In this document: piece after piece, positions 25,626 to 34,361 of the stretch
Numbering within the stretch: the stretch's first letter is position 1
Layout: each line of letters starts with the position of its first letter
Assembly (NCBI GenBank): GCA_902512765.1
Contig: CABXKF010000001.1
Span: 1 to 64,000 of the forward strand
DNA length: 64,000 nt
Reading direction: 5' to 3'
Origin: an uncultured Pelagibacteraceae bacterium
GTDB taxonomy: Bacteria; Pseudomonadota; Alphaproteobacteria; Pelagibacterales; Pelagibacteraceae
Notes under the pieces: model-generated
What the model was told of the DNA's origin: nothing
Database searches by the model: none
The model's input: only the letters and a program-made list of their open reading frames with translations
Made by a program: the position numbers and the translations under genes

Positions 25626-26369
25626 ATGAAACTTGATAAAATTGACCCAAAATACCTTGAAAAACCTAATCCTAGAATTGGTTTAATTACCCTTGCAAGT
25701 GATTTTAGAATTGAAAAAGATTTTAACAATGTAATTTATGGAAAGGAAATTGATTTATTTTCTAATCGAATTCATTGTTACAATCCATTGACTAACGAAA
25801 CATTAAAAAAGATGGCTGATGATATCACTGATGTCACAAAAGAAATATTACCAGATCAAAAATTAGATTGTGTTGCTTATGGCTGTACATCGGGAACAAT
25901 AGCTGCAGGATATTCCTCAATTTATGAAAAAGTAAATCTTGCAAAACCCAATACCAAAGTCACAACTCCAATCACATCAGCTATTAAAGCTTTAAAAAAA
26001 TTTAACATTAACAAAATTTCTGTGTTCACACCTTATACCAATGAAATTAACCAGTCTGTTGCACAATATTTTAAAAAAGAAAATATTGACGTTGTTTCGT
26101 TATCTTTCTTTGATATTGCATCTGATCTTGATATTGGAAAAGTAGATCAAGATTATCTATTTGAAGTATTATCTAAAATTGATCTATCTGAAAGTGATGC
26201 TTTATTTGTTTCTTGCACTGCTCTTCCTGTTTTATCACTAATAGATAAGTTAGAAAAAAAATTAGGTAAGATTGTTCTTTCAAGCAACCAAACATTGATC
26301 TGGGATACATTAAAAGAGATTAATTATAATAAAAATATTGACGGTTTCGGACAATTATTTAAAGATTAG
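25626..26369 (+). CDS. Asp/Glu racemase-superfamily protein (maleate isomerase/arylmalonate decarboxylase/EutA-like)
   Basis: This 247-residue protein has the two-cysteine arrangement of the Asp/Glu racemase superfamily: Cys87 in AYGCTSGT and Cys197 in FVSCTALP. The N-terminal PRIGLITLASDFRIEKDF and TPITSAIKALKKFNINKISVFTPY segments resemble maleate cis-trans isomerase, arylmalonate decarboxylase and the ectoine-utilisation protein EutA. It is followed after 4 bp by an ectoine-hydrolase-like gene, and EutA and EutD/DoeA are neighbours in known ectoine operons. The identity of the substrate remains open. Confidence 0.8.
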   Translation: MKLDKIDPKYLEKPNPRIGLITLASDFRIEKDFNNVIYGKEIDLFSNRIHCYNPLTNETLKKMADDITDVTKEILPDQKLDCVAYGCTSGTIAAGYSSIYEKVNLAKPNTKVTTPITSAIKALKKFNINKISVFTPYTNEINQSVAQYFKKENIDVVSLSFFDIASDLDIGKVDQDYLFEVLSKIDLSESDALFVSCTALPVLSLIDKLEKKLGKIVLSSNQTLIWDTLKEINYNKNIDGFGQLFKD

Positions 26370-26373
26370 GAAT

Positions 26374-27540
26374 ATGGATTTTACAAAAGAAGAATACAAA
26401 CAAAGATTAACAAAAGTTCAAAAAATGATGCAAGAAAAAGGCATCGAACTATTAATCTCACATGATACTAATAATCTAAATTATTTAACGGGTTATGATG
26501 CGTGGTCTTTTTATTATGCTCAATGTGCAATAGTCCATGTTGATGCTGAAGAACCATTATGTTTTGTCAGAGCACAAGACTCTGGTGGAGCATATATTAA
26601 AACATATTTAAAAGATGAAAATATTATTGTTTATGATGAAAATTATATTCATACGTGGCCAAAACATCCTTATGATTACTTAGTTCAAGTAATCAAAGAG
26701 AGAAAGTGGGATAAACTTTCTGTGGGTGTCGAAATGGATGCTCATTATTATACGGCATTCTGTCATGAAAAAATTAAACAAGGTTTACCAAATGCTAAAA
26801 TTGTAGACAGTGATAGACTTGTCAACTGGGCAAGATTAGTAAAATCTGATGCTGAAATTGGATTTATGAAATCAGCTGCTTTAATTTCTCAAAAAGGAAT
26901 GAAGACAGCAATGGAGGTCATTAATCCAGGTGTTAGGCAATGTGATGCTGTTGGAGAAATTCAAAAATCATTATTTTATGGAACAGAGGAATTTGGAGGA
27001 GAGTATTCAAGTATCGCAACTTTACTTCCAACAGGTAAGGGCACCTCAGCTTCACATTTAACTGCTACTCAAGATAAATTTGTAGAAGGTGAAGCAACTA
27101 TTATTGAATTGTCAGGTGTTTATAAGAGATATCATGCGCCAATGGCTAGAACAGTGTTACTTGGCAAACCTGATCAATTAAAAATTGATACCATGAAAAA
27201 AACTATTGAGGCGCTAGAAACAGGAATTAGTGCTGTAAAACCTGGAAATACGGCAGATGATGTAGCGCAAGCGTTTTGGAAAATATTAGATAAATACGGA
27301 ATAGATAAAAAATCCAGAACTGGATATTCAATTGGAATTGGATACCCGCCGGACTGGGGAGAGCATACACTTAATATATATAAAGGGGACATGACTGTTT
27401 TAGAGCCCAATGTTTGTTTTCATATGATTGCAGTAATGCAATTCGGTGATTGGGGTGTTGAAGCATCTGAGGCTATTAGAGTAACAGAAAATGGCAGTGA
27501 ATTGTTTTGTAATATGAGTAAAGAGTTACATATTAAATAA
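26374..27540 (+). CDS. M24-family protein, ectoine hydrolase (DoeA/EutD)-like
   Basis: This is a 388-residue creatinase/aminopeptidase-P fold protein. It shares with my memory of Halomonas DoeA the blocks NYLTGYDAWSFYYAQC, SVGVEMD, LVNWARLVKSDAEI, LLPTGKGTSASHLT, YKRYHAPMARTV, SRTGYSIGIGYPPDWGE and a WGVEASEAIRVTE end. Residues that bind metal in aminopeptidases are altered (Glu-Leu-Ser-Gly where Asp is usual), pointing to creatinase-like, metal-independent hydrolysis of an amidine or cyclic amide. The ATG at 26374 is chosen, 4 bp after the previous stop and preceded by TTAGGA. An upstream in-frame TTG at 26338 overlaps the previous gene and is less likely. DoeB, which would follow in a full pathway, is absent here. 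Confidence 0.78.
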   Translation: MDFTKEEYKQRLTKVQKMMQEKGIELLISHDTNNLNYLTGYDAWSFYYAQCAIVHVDAEEPLCFVRAQDSGGAYIKTYLKDENIIVYDENYIHTWPKHPYDYLVQVIKERKWDKLSVGVEMDAHYYTAFCHEKIKQGLPNAKIVDSDRLVNWARLVKSDAEIGFMKSAALISQKGMKTAMEVINPGVRQCDAVGEIQKSLFYGTEEFGGEYSSIATLLPTGKGTSASHLTATQDKFVEGEATIIELSGVYKRYHAPMARTVLLGKPDQLKIDTMKKTIEALETGISAVKPGNTADDVAQAFWKILDKYGIDKKSRTGYSIGIGYPPDWGEHTLNIYKGDMTVLEPNVCFHMIAVMQFGDWGVEASEAIRVTENGSELFCNMSKELHIK

Positions 27541-27579
27541 ATTACTTGATTATCAATCTAACAAATGTTTTAAAGTCGT

Positions 27580-28665
27580 ATGGGTAATGATCACTTTGTA
27601 AGATTCGAGAATGTAGATAAAAGTTACGACGGTAAACAACTAGTCGTAAAAGGTTTAGATCTAGATATTGCCGAAGGTGAATTTGTAACAATGCTTGGAC
27701 CCTCTGGTTCTGGAAAAACAACATGCTTGATGATGTTGGCTGGATTTGAAACTCCAACAAATGGACAAATTTATTTAGATAACAAAGTTATCTCAGATAT
27801 TCCTCCACACAAAAGAGGAATTGGAATGGTATTTCAAAATTACGCTTTGTTTCCTCATATGACTGTTTATGAAAATTTAGCATTTCCATTAAGAGTTAGA
27901 AAAATTCCAAAAGATGAAGCTGACAAAAAAGTTGATAAAGCATTATCAATGGTATCTCTTCAAGGTTTTGAGTCTAGAATGCCTATGCAATTATCAGGTG
28001 GACAACAACAAAGGGTTGCTGTTGCAAGATCATTAGTGTTTGATCCACAGTTAGTTTTGATGGATGAACCTCTAGGTGCTTTGGATAAGAATTTAAGAGA
28101 AAGCATGCAGTATGAAATTAAACATATTCACGAAAGCATTGGTGTGACAGTTGTATATGTTACGCACGATCAAACTGAGGCTTTAACAATGTCTAATAGA
28201 ATTGCAGTATTTAATGATGGAAAAGTCCAGCAACTTTCTAGTCCAGATGAGTTATATGAAAGACCTGTTAATTCTTTTGTTGCAGAGTTCATTGGAGAAA
28301 ATAATACTTTTGCAGGAGAAGTATCTGATGTTTCGGGTGACAAATGTAAAGTCAAACTAACTTCAGGTTCAGAAATTTTAGCAAATCCTATTGTTGCAAA
28401 AACAAAAGGGGAAAAAACTACAGTATCTTTGAGACCCGAAAGAGCATTGATTGATCCAGAAACTAAAATGGATAACAATCATAAAGGTAAGATTGAAGAG
28501 GTCATATACCATGGTGATCACACAAGATTAAGAGTAGATCTATTAGGTAATGATCAATTTATTTTAAAAGTTCCAAATAGCTCAAACAGAATGGACATTA
28601 AAGCAGGTAAAGAAATTAATATCGGTTGGAATAGTGTTGACTGCAGAGCTTTAGATCCCAAGTAA
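27580..28665 (+). CDS. potA: Spermidine/putrescine-type ABC transporter ATPase PotA
   Basis: This 361-residue ATPase has Walker A GPSGSGKTT at residues 40-48, LSGGQQQRVAVARSL, Walker B QLVLMDEPLGALD and a His switch in VTHDQTEAL. A C-terminal TOBE region starts near residue 250 with FIGENNTFAGEV and SLRPERA. It energises uptake by the PotBC-like permeases encoded at 29981-32085. Start ATG 27580 lies 39 bp after the M24 gene. Length and domain order match PotA-type CUT1/MOI subunits. The substrate could be polyamine or another cationic amine. Confidence 0.92.
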   Translation: MGNDHFVRFENVDKSYDGKQLVVKGLDLDIAEGEFVTMLGPSGSGKTTCLMMLAGFETPTNGQIYLDNKVISDIPPHKRGIGMVFQNYALFPHMTVYENLAFPLRVRKIPKDEADKKVDKALSMVSLQGFESRMPMQLSGGQQQRVAVARSLVFDPQLVLMDEPLGALDKNLRESMQYEIKHIHESIGVTVVYVTHDQTEALTMSNRIAVFNDGKVQQLSSPDELYERPVNSFVAEFIGENNTFAGEVSDVSGDKCKVKLTSGSEILANPIVAKTKGEKTTVSLRPERALIDPETKMDNNHKGKIEEVIYHGDHTRLRVDLLGNDQFILKVPNSSNRMDIKAGKEINIGWNSVDCRALDPK

Positions 28666-28763
28666 TCACTCAAGTTATTCACAATATAAATAAGACAAAT
28701 TAGCCATAATCAGCTGTTGACTAAGCTATTCTATATTGTTTTAGTATCACTTTATAAAATAAA

Positions 28764-28775
28764 AACGTTAACGTT
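28764..28775. promoter_or_regulatory. 12-bp perfect palindrome upstream of the PotD-like gene; candidate promoter nearby
   Basis: AACGTTAACGTT is self-complementary and consists of two AACGTT units. It ends 15 bases before the ATG at 28790 and is followed directly by the AGGAG ribosome-binding site (28780-28784). A possible -35 TTGACT (28717-28722) and -10 TAGTAT (28742-28747, spacing 19) lie upstream in the 124-bp potA-potD spacer. It may be a repressor operator. Confidence 0.45.
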
Positions 28776-28789
28776 AAATAGGAGAATAC

Positions 28790-29911
28790 ATGAAAAAAAT
28801 AAGTAAATTATTACTTGCTCTTTCTTTTGTACTTTCTGTAACAACTTCAGCATTTGCAGTTACTGTAGTGTCTTGGGGTGGAGCTTACACAGAGTCACAA
28901 AAATTGGGTTACGGTGATCCTACAGCAGCGAAACTTGGAATACCTGTAAACTGGGTAGACTACACTGGTGGATTATCAGAAATTAAAGCTCAAAAAGAAG
29001 CTGGAAAAATAACTTGGGACATTATCGATGTATACGCAAAAGATACTATCGTTGGATGTGACGAAGGTATCTTCCATGAATTCGATTTTGATAAAGACTT
29101 TGCACCTGCTCCAGATGGAACACCTGCAAGTCAAGACTTCTTTACTGGTATGCCTTCAAAATGTGCAGTTGGAAACATTCTGTACTCTTGGAACTATGCT
29201 TACAATGATGCAACAATTGGTGATAAAAAACCAACTACATTGAAAGATTTTTTTAACACTAAAAAGTTCCCTGGTAAGAGAGCTCTTTACAAAGGTGCAA
29301 TGTCTAACTTAGAAATTGCTATCACTGCAGACGGTGTAAATCCTGGTAAAGGTTCTGACTTAACTTACAGAAAACTTGATGCTGATGGTGGAATTGACAG
29401 AGCTATGAATAAACTTAAAGCTCTTTGTGAAGATCCAAACGGCGGATGTGTATTCTGGAATGCTGGAGCTCAACCACCAGAACTACTTGCTAATGGTGAA
29501 GTAGTAATGGCTACTGGTTGGAATGGTAGATTCTTTAATGCGCAAATGGAAGGAACTCCACTTGTACAAGTATGGGATGGACAAATTCTTGACTATGAAT
29601 ACTTTGCATTAGTTAAAGACGGTCCAGGTTATGCTGACGGTTCAGCTATGAAAGTACTTAGAGAAATGACTAGCTCAGAAGGTTTGGCTGGAAGTGCTAA
29701 GTACATTGCATACGCGCCTTGGAGAAAATCTTCAATCGCAGTTATGGAAGCTGGAGAGCCTTGGTTTAAAGATGGTAAGACTAACATGGTACCACATATG
29801 CCAACAGCGCCTGCTAACACAAAAAGATACATCCTTATGAACCCTGAGTTTTGGGCAGATAACCAAGACGAAATTGGTGAAAAATGGGAAGCTATGAAAG
29901 CTGGTCTATAA
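28790..29911 (+). CDS. potD: Spermidine/putrescine-type periplasmic binding protein (PotD-like)
   Basis: This 373-residue type II binding protein has a Sec signal cleaved near SAFA-VT at about residue 23. It starts the mature fold with VVSWGGAYTESQ, and has ITWDIIDVYA, the GNILYSWNYAYND hinge and the FPGKRALYKGAMSNLEIAI region. All are typical of PotD-like proteins. It binds a cationic amine in the periplasm. The SBP sits between the ATPase and permease genes and has its own leader and a strong downstream stem-loop, suggesting high independent expression. Five cysteines are unusual for this family, and some may form disulfides. Confidence 0.85.
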   Translation: MKKISKLLLALSFVLSVTTSAFAVTVVSWGGAYTESQKLGYGDPTAAKLGIPVNWVDYTGGLSEIKAQKEAGKITWDIIDVYAKDTIVGCDEGIFHEFDFDKDFAPAPDGTPASQDFFTGMPSKCAVGNILYSWNYAYNDATIGDKKPTTLKDFFNTKKFPGKRALYKGAMSNLEIAITADGVNPGKGSDLTYRKLDADGGIDRAMNKLKALCEDPNGGCVFWNAGAQPPELLANGEVVMATGWNGRFFNAQMEGTPLVQVWDGQILDYEYFALVKDGPGYADGSAMKVLREMTSSEGLAGSAKYIAYAPWRKSSIAVMEAGEPWFKDGKTNMVPHMPTAPANTKRYILMNPEFWADNQDEIGEKWEAMKAGL

Positions 29912-29949
29912 TTTAGTTTTATAGAATAGTTTTTTATACTATATTAAAG

Positions 29950-29977
29950 GGGCAGTTATTTATAACTGCCCTTTTTT
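29950..29977 (+). terminator. Stem-loop/attenuator after the PotD-like gene
   Basis: GGGCAGTTAT (29950-29959) is complementary to ATAACTGCCC (29962-29971), a stem of at least 8 bp with a tight AT-rich loop, followed by TTTTTT. It lies between the SBP stop (29911) and the first permease ATG (29981), parallel to the stem-loop after the liv SBP. It would reduce read-through into the permeases. Confidence 0.82.
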
Positions 29978-29980
29978 ATT

Positions 29981-31228
29981 ATGAGCAAAGAACAAATATT
30001 ATCATCTGACGGATTACCTTTAGAGGTTAGCTTAAAAAAAGCTGAGCGAAAAAATAAACTTAAAGCCGTTGCACTCGTTGCTCCATTATTTTTATTTATT
30101 TTAATAATTTATATATTTCCAATTGGAGATATGCTTTTTAGAAGTGTTGATGATCGAATGATTACTAAAATGCTTCCTAAGACATTTGCTGCGATGGAAA
30201 AATGGGATGGCCAAGATTTGCCTGAAGAGCCGGTTTACAAAGGTCTGTACGAAGATTTATCTTATTTAAAGAAAACCAAAACTTATGGTAAAATTATAGC
30301 TAGATTAAATTATGAAAAAGGTGGCTTTAGTAGCTTAATTAAAAAAACAGTTAGAAAAATTAATAAATTTGAGGAAGGTAATTACAAAGAGCAATTTATT
30401 AAAGTTCATAAAAGGTGGGGTCAAAGTGAATATTTAGTAGCTCTTAAAAATACAGCTCCAAACTGGTCTTACGCCAAATATTTAAAAGGTATAGATAGAA
30501 AATTTGATCAAGATAGAAATATAATTCAAGTTCCAGAGGATAGAAGAATTCACAAAACTTTATGGTTAAGGACATTAAATGTAGCTTTTTGGGTTACCAT
30601 ATTCTGCTTTATTCTTGCTTACCCAATCTCACATTTACTAGCAACACTACCTATGAAATACAGTAATTTACTTATGATTTGTGTGTTACTTCCTTTTTGG
30701 ACATCATTATTAGTAAGAACTTCTAGTTGGATGGTTTTACTCCAGCAACAAGGTCCAATTAATGATTTAATTGTTTGGATCGGCTTAGCTGCTGACGATA
30801 ATAGGCCGGAGCTTATGTATAATGTAATTGGTACATTTGTTGCAATGACACAAATATTATTACCTTTTATGGTTTTACCTCTTTATAGTGTTATGAAAAC
30901 TATATCACCTAGCTTGATGAGAGCTGGAAAATCATTAGGCGGAACACCACTAGTATCTTTTGTTAAAATTTATTTTCCATTAACAATTCCTGGAATTGGT
31001 GCTGGATGTTTATTGGTATTTATTTTAGCGATAGGATATTACATTACCCCTGCATTAGTGGGTGGAGCAAGTGGATCATTAATTAGTAATACAATTGCTT
31101 ATCATATGAAGAGTTCATTAGACTGGGCGTTTGCATCTGCTCTTGGAACTATGTTGTTAGTTGGGGTACTAACTATTTATTGGATTTATAATAAACTTGT
31201 AGGAATAGATAATATTAAATTAGGATAA
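29981..31228 (+). CDS. potB: Spermidine/putrescine-type ABC permease PotB-like (enlarged periplasmic loop)
   Basis: This is a 415-residue permease of the PotB type with a long insert. After the first helix (residues 30-47) there are about 140 mostly hydrophilic residues before helix 2, which starts near WLRTLNVAFWVTIF. The membrane core carries the usual SLLVRTSSWMVLLQ, and the EAA-like loop MRAGKSLGGTPLVSFVKIYFP contacts the ATPase. PotB of E. coli is about 285 residues, so the insert adds a periplasmic domain that may interact with the SBP. It ends 2 bp before the PotC-like gene. Confidence 0.88.
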   Translation: MSKEQILSSDGLPLEVSLKKAERKNKLKAVALVAPLFLFILIIYIFPIGDMLFRSVDDRMITKMLPKTFAAMEKWDGQDLPEEPVYKGLYEDLSYLKKTKTYGKIIARLNYEKGGFSSLIKKTVRKINKFEEGNYKEQFIKVHKRWGQSEYLVALKNTAPNWSYAKYLKGIDRKFDQDRNIIQVPEDRRIHKTLWLRTLNVAFWVTIFCFILAYPISHLLATLPMKYSNLLMICVLLPFWTSLLVRTSSWMVLLQQQGPINDLIVWIGLAADDNRPELMYNVIGTFVAMTQILLPFMVLPLYSVMKTISPSLMRAGKSLGGTPLVSFVKIYFPLTIPGIGAGCLLVFILAIGYYITPALVGGASGSLISNTIAYHMKSSLDWAFASALGTMLLVGVLTIYWIYNKLVGIDNIKLG

Positions 31229-31230
31229 TT

Positions 31231-32085
31231 ATGGCATTACCAAGTCACACACCTTTAAATTATAAAATTTGGCATTACACATATCTGTTCTTTTGTGGTT
31301 TAGTTTTTTTCTTTTTGATAGCACCTTTGTTTGTAATATTGCCATTGTCATTTAATGCTGAGCAATACATTCACTTTTCTGCAAAAATGTTAGCATTAGA
31401 TCCTGAAGGGTTTTCTCTAAGATGGTATGAAGATATGATTTATGGAACTAAGAATCCATGGGGACTTGCTACTAAAAATAGTTTAATCATAGCTTTCTTT
31501 GCAACAATAGGATCAACCATTCTTGGAACTGTTGCTGCATTAGGATTAAGTAGTAGATACATGCCATATAAAGCTGCATTCATGGCTTTACTAATTTCAC
31601 CCATGATTGTTCCTTTAATCATTTCAGGTACAGCAATATTTTTCTTCATGGCAAAAGTTGGCTTAGCTGCAACTCACACAGGAATTGTATTATCACATAT
31701 AATCTTAGGAACTCCATTTGTAGTAATCACGGTTACCGCAACATTAACTGGTTTCGATCATAGTGTAACACGTGCTGCAGCAAGTTTAGGAAGTAATCCA
31801 GTAAACACATTTATGAAAATTACATTACCATTAATTATGCCAGGGGTTATTTCAGGAGCCCTGTTTGCTTTTGTAACTTCATTTGATGAAGTTGTGGTTG
31901 TACTATTCTTAGCTGGATTAGAGAACACTACTATTCCAATTCAAATGTGGGTAGGATTAAGAGAACAATTAAGCCCAACTATTATGGCAGTTGCGACATG
32001 TTTGATTATTATGTCTACTTTAATCTTGGTTAGTGCAGAGCTTTTAAGAAGAAGATCTGAGAGACTAAGAGGAATTAATAGATAA
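31231..32085 (+). CDS. potC: Spermidine/putrescine-type ABC permease PotC-like
   Basis: This 284-residue permease has six helices, an N-terminal FLIAPLFVILPLSFNAEQYI, and the EAA-like coupling loop RAAASLGSNPVNTFMKITLPLIMPG. It pairs with the upstream PotB-like subunit. Length and motifs are standard for PotC. It closes the ABC operon. The next gene begins 53 bp downstream, so partial co-transcription with the beta-oxidation gene is possible. Confidence 0.9.
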   Translation: MALPSHTPLNYKIWHYTYLFFCGLVFFFLIAPLFVILPLSFNAEQYIHFSAKMLALDPEGFSLRWYEDMIYGTKNPWGLATKNSLIIAFFATIGSTILGTVAALGLSSRYMPYKAAFMALLISPMIVPLIISGTAIFFFMAKVGLAATHTGIVLSHIILGTPFVVITVTATLTGFDHSVTRAAASLGSNPVNTFMKITLPLIMPGVISGALFAFVTSFDEVVVVLFLAGLENTTIPIQMWVGLREQLSPTIMAVATCLIIMSTLILVSAELLRRRSERLRGINR

Positions 32086-32138
32086 TTAATTTACTTAATT
32101 ATATTTTTTCAATATAAATTTCTTCTCAAAATTAAATT

Positions 32139-34361
32139 ATGGATATTAAAAAAGTTGTAGTAATTGGATCAGGAACCATGGGGAGTGGGATTGCAGCTCA
32201 TTTGTGTAATGCAAAAGTACCAGTTACATTGTTGGATCTTACAACAGAAATATCGGAAAAAGCGAGAGATAGAATATTCAAGTCAAAACCACCGTTACTG
32301 TTAGATAAATCACAAATTGAAAATATTAAAGTAGGTAATATTAATGATAATTTTGATGTGGTCAAAGAAGCTGATTGGGTCGTTGAAGCGGTAGTTGAGA
32401 GAATTGATATAAAGCATAATATTTACGAAAAAATTTTCAAAAATAGAAAAGAGGGAGCAATTGTTTCATCAAATACTTCATCCATTCCTATTAAAGTTTT
32501 ATCTGAAAAATTAACACCAGAAGAAAAAAAAGATTTTTGTATCACTCACTTTTTTAATCCTGTGAGGTATATGGGGTTATTAGAAATAGTTAAAAATGAA
32601 AATAATGATTTAGCCAAAATAAACTCGTTAAAGAAGTTTTGTGAGGTGGAGCTTGGAAAAGGAGCAATTGTTTGTAATGATACTCCAGGATTTCTAGGGA
32701 ATAGAATAGGTGTTTTTGCAATGCAAGTTGCTATGACCGAAGCTTTTAAAATGAAATTAAGTATTGAGGAAGCGGATGCAATATTTGGAAGACCAATGGG
32801 AATTCCAAAAACAGGAGTTTTTGGCCTTTATGATTTAATTGGAATTGATTTAATGGCTGATGTTCTTAAAAGTTTCATCAAAGAATTGTCAGCAAATGAT
32901 CCTTTTCAAGAAGTTGCTAAAGAAATCCCTCTTGTAAAAAAACTAATTGCAACAGGTTATACAGGTCGAAAAGGTAAGGGTGGTTTTTACCGAATGAATA
33001 AAACTGGTGCAACGAAGGTTATGGAAGCAATTAACCTTGAAACTGGTGAGTATTCTGCAAGTCAAAAAATTAATATTGGTTCTGATAAAGTTGATTTAAA
33101 ATCTTTAATCTCAAGAGACGACAAATTTGGTAAGTATGCCTGGTCAGTTATCTCAAAAATTATAAAATATTCATCTTCATTAGTTCCTGGAATTACTAAA
33201 GATTTTAATGACATTGATGAAGCGATGAGATTAGGCTTTAACTGGACTAAAGGCCCATTTGAAATGTTAGAGGAAATTGGTGTTGAGGATTTTTTTAATA
33301 AAATTGATAAGTTTGAAGGAAATGAGTTTTTAGAAAATTTATCTAAAACTAAAAACCAAGATTTTTATGGTTCTAGACAAAAATATACTGAAATTGAAAC
33401 ATTAGGAAAAGTTAAAAAGAAAGCAATCAGTATTGATGGAAATAATTCAGCTCAAGTTTATCGTTTCAACGGTTATAATATTGTTGAATTTACAACCAAA
33501 GCTAATGCACTTGATTATGATTCAATGGACGCACTTAAAAAAGCAACTGATAAGCCTTTAATTATTATCAATGAGAGTATGCAGTTTTCTGCTGGAGTAA
33601 ATTTAACTTACACAATGGATTTTGCAGATAAGGGTGATTTTAAATCTATCGAAAAATTCATTAAATATTTTCAAGAAACATGCAAACATCTTAAATATTC
33701 AGATCATCCAGTAATCTCAGCACCATCAGGTTTAACTCTTGGTGGTGGATTTGAAGTAATGGTTCAAAGTAATTTTGTAGCCTCACATACAAATATTGTT
33801 GTTGGTTTAGTTGAAACTATTGTTGGATTAATTCCAGCAGGTGGGGGATGTAAAGAAATGTTAGCTAGATGGCTTGATGCCAATGAGGCTAAAAATGATC
33901 CTAATTACGCACCTCTTAAAGTATTTGATATTATTGGCTATGGTAAAACTGCAACCTCACCAATTGAAGCGGAGCCAATGAAATATTTAAAACCTGAAGA
34001 CAAAAAAATTATGAATAGAAATAGTTTGCTTGAGGTTTCAAAAGAAATTTTAAATAATAATAAAGACTTCAAAGCTCCATTAGAGACAAAATTTAATCTT
34101 CCAGGAAAAACAGTTCTTCCTGAAATGAATAAGATTTTAGATAAATTATATAATGACAAAGTAATTTTAGATCATGGTTTAAGAGTAGCACATGAACTAG
34201 CCCATGTATTAAGTGGTGGAGATACAACAATTGATAAAACTTTAACTGAAGATGACTTATATAAATTGGAATTAGATGCTTTTATGAGACTAATTGAGAC
34301 TAAGGAAACTCAAGATAGAATTAAACACACGCTTGCAACTGGTAAACCTTTGGTAAATTAA
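32139..34361 (+). CDS. 3-hydroxyacyl-CoA dehydrogenase / enoyl-CoA hydratase, FadN-type order
   Basis: This 740-residue bifunctional protein has the HAD domain first, with Rossmann motif VVVIGSGTMGSGIAAHLC near residue 6. NTSSIPIKVLSE and the THFFNPVRYMGLLEIV catalytic-His region follow, then DTPGFLGNRIG. A crotonase domain follows in the C-terminal half, with oxyanion-hole loop SGLTLGGGFEVMVQ near residue 530. This order (HAD, then ECH) is that of FadN-type proteins and the reverse of FadB. It acts in fatty-acyl or other acyl-CoA beta-oxidation in the cytoplasm. It faces a thioesterase gene with adjacent stops. No thiolase or acyl-CoA dehydrogenase is nearby. Confidence 0.87.
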   Translation: MDIKKVVVIGSGTMGSGIAAHLCNAKVPVTLLDLTTEISEKARDRIFKSKPPLLLDKSQIENIKVGNINDNFDVVKEADWVVEAVVERIDIKHNIYEKIFKNRKEGAIVSSNTSSIPIKVLSEKLTPEEKKDFCITHFFNPVRYMGLLEIVKNENNDLAKINSLKKFCEVELGKGAIVCNDTPGFLGNRIGVFAMQVAMTEAFKMKLSIEEADAIFGRPMGIPKTGVFGLYDLIGIDLMADVLKSFIKELSANDPFQEVAKEIPLVKKLIATGYTGRKGKGGFYRMNKTGATKVMEAINLETGEYSASQKINIGSDKVDLKSLISRDDKFGKYAWSVISKIIKYSSSLVPGITKDFNDIDEAMRLGFNWTKGPFEMLEEIGVEDFFNKIDKFEGNEFLENLSKTKNQDFYGSRQKYTEIETLGKVKKKAISIDGNNSAQVYRFNGYNIVEFTTKANALDYDSMDALKKATDKPLIIINESMQFSAGVNLTYTMDFADKGDFKSIEKFIKYFQETCKHLKYSDHPVISAPSGLTLGGGFEVMVQSNFVASHTNIVVGLVETIVGLIPAGGGCKEMLARWLDANEAKNDPNYAPLKVFDIIGYGKTATSPIEAEPMKYLKPEDKKIMNRNSLLEVSKEILNNNKDFKAPLETKFNLPGKTVLPEMNKILDKLYNDKVILDHGLRVAHELAHVLSGGDTTIDKTLTEDDLYKLELDAFMRLIETKETQDRIKHTLATGKPLVN

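Noticed and set aside
26338..26373. TTG start 12 codons upstream for the M24 gene
   Set aside because: It overlaps the racemase-family gene by 32 bp, and family alignment by eye starts at the ATG 26374.
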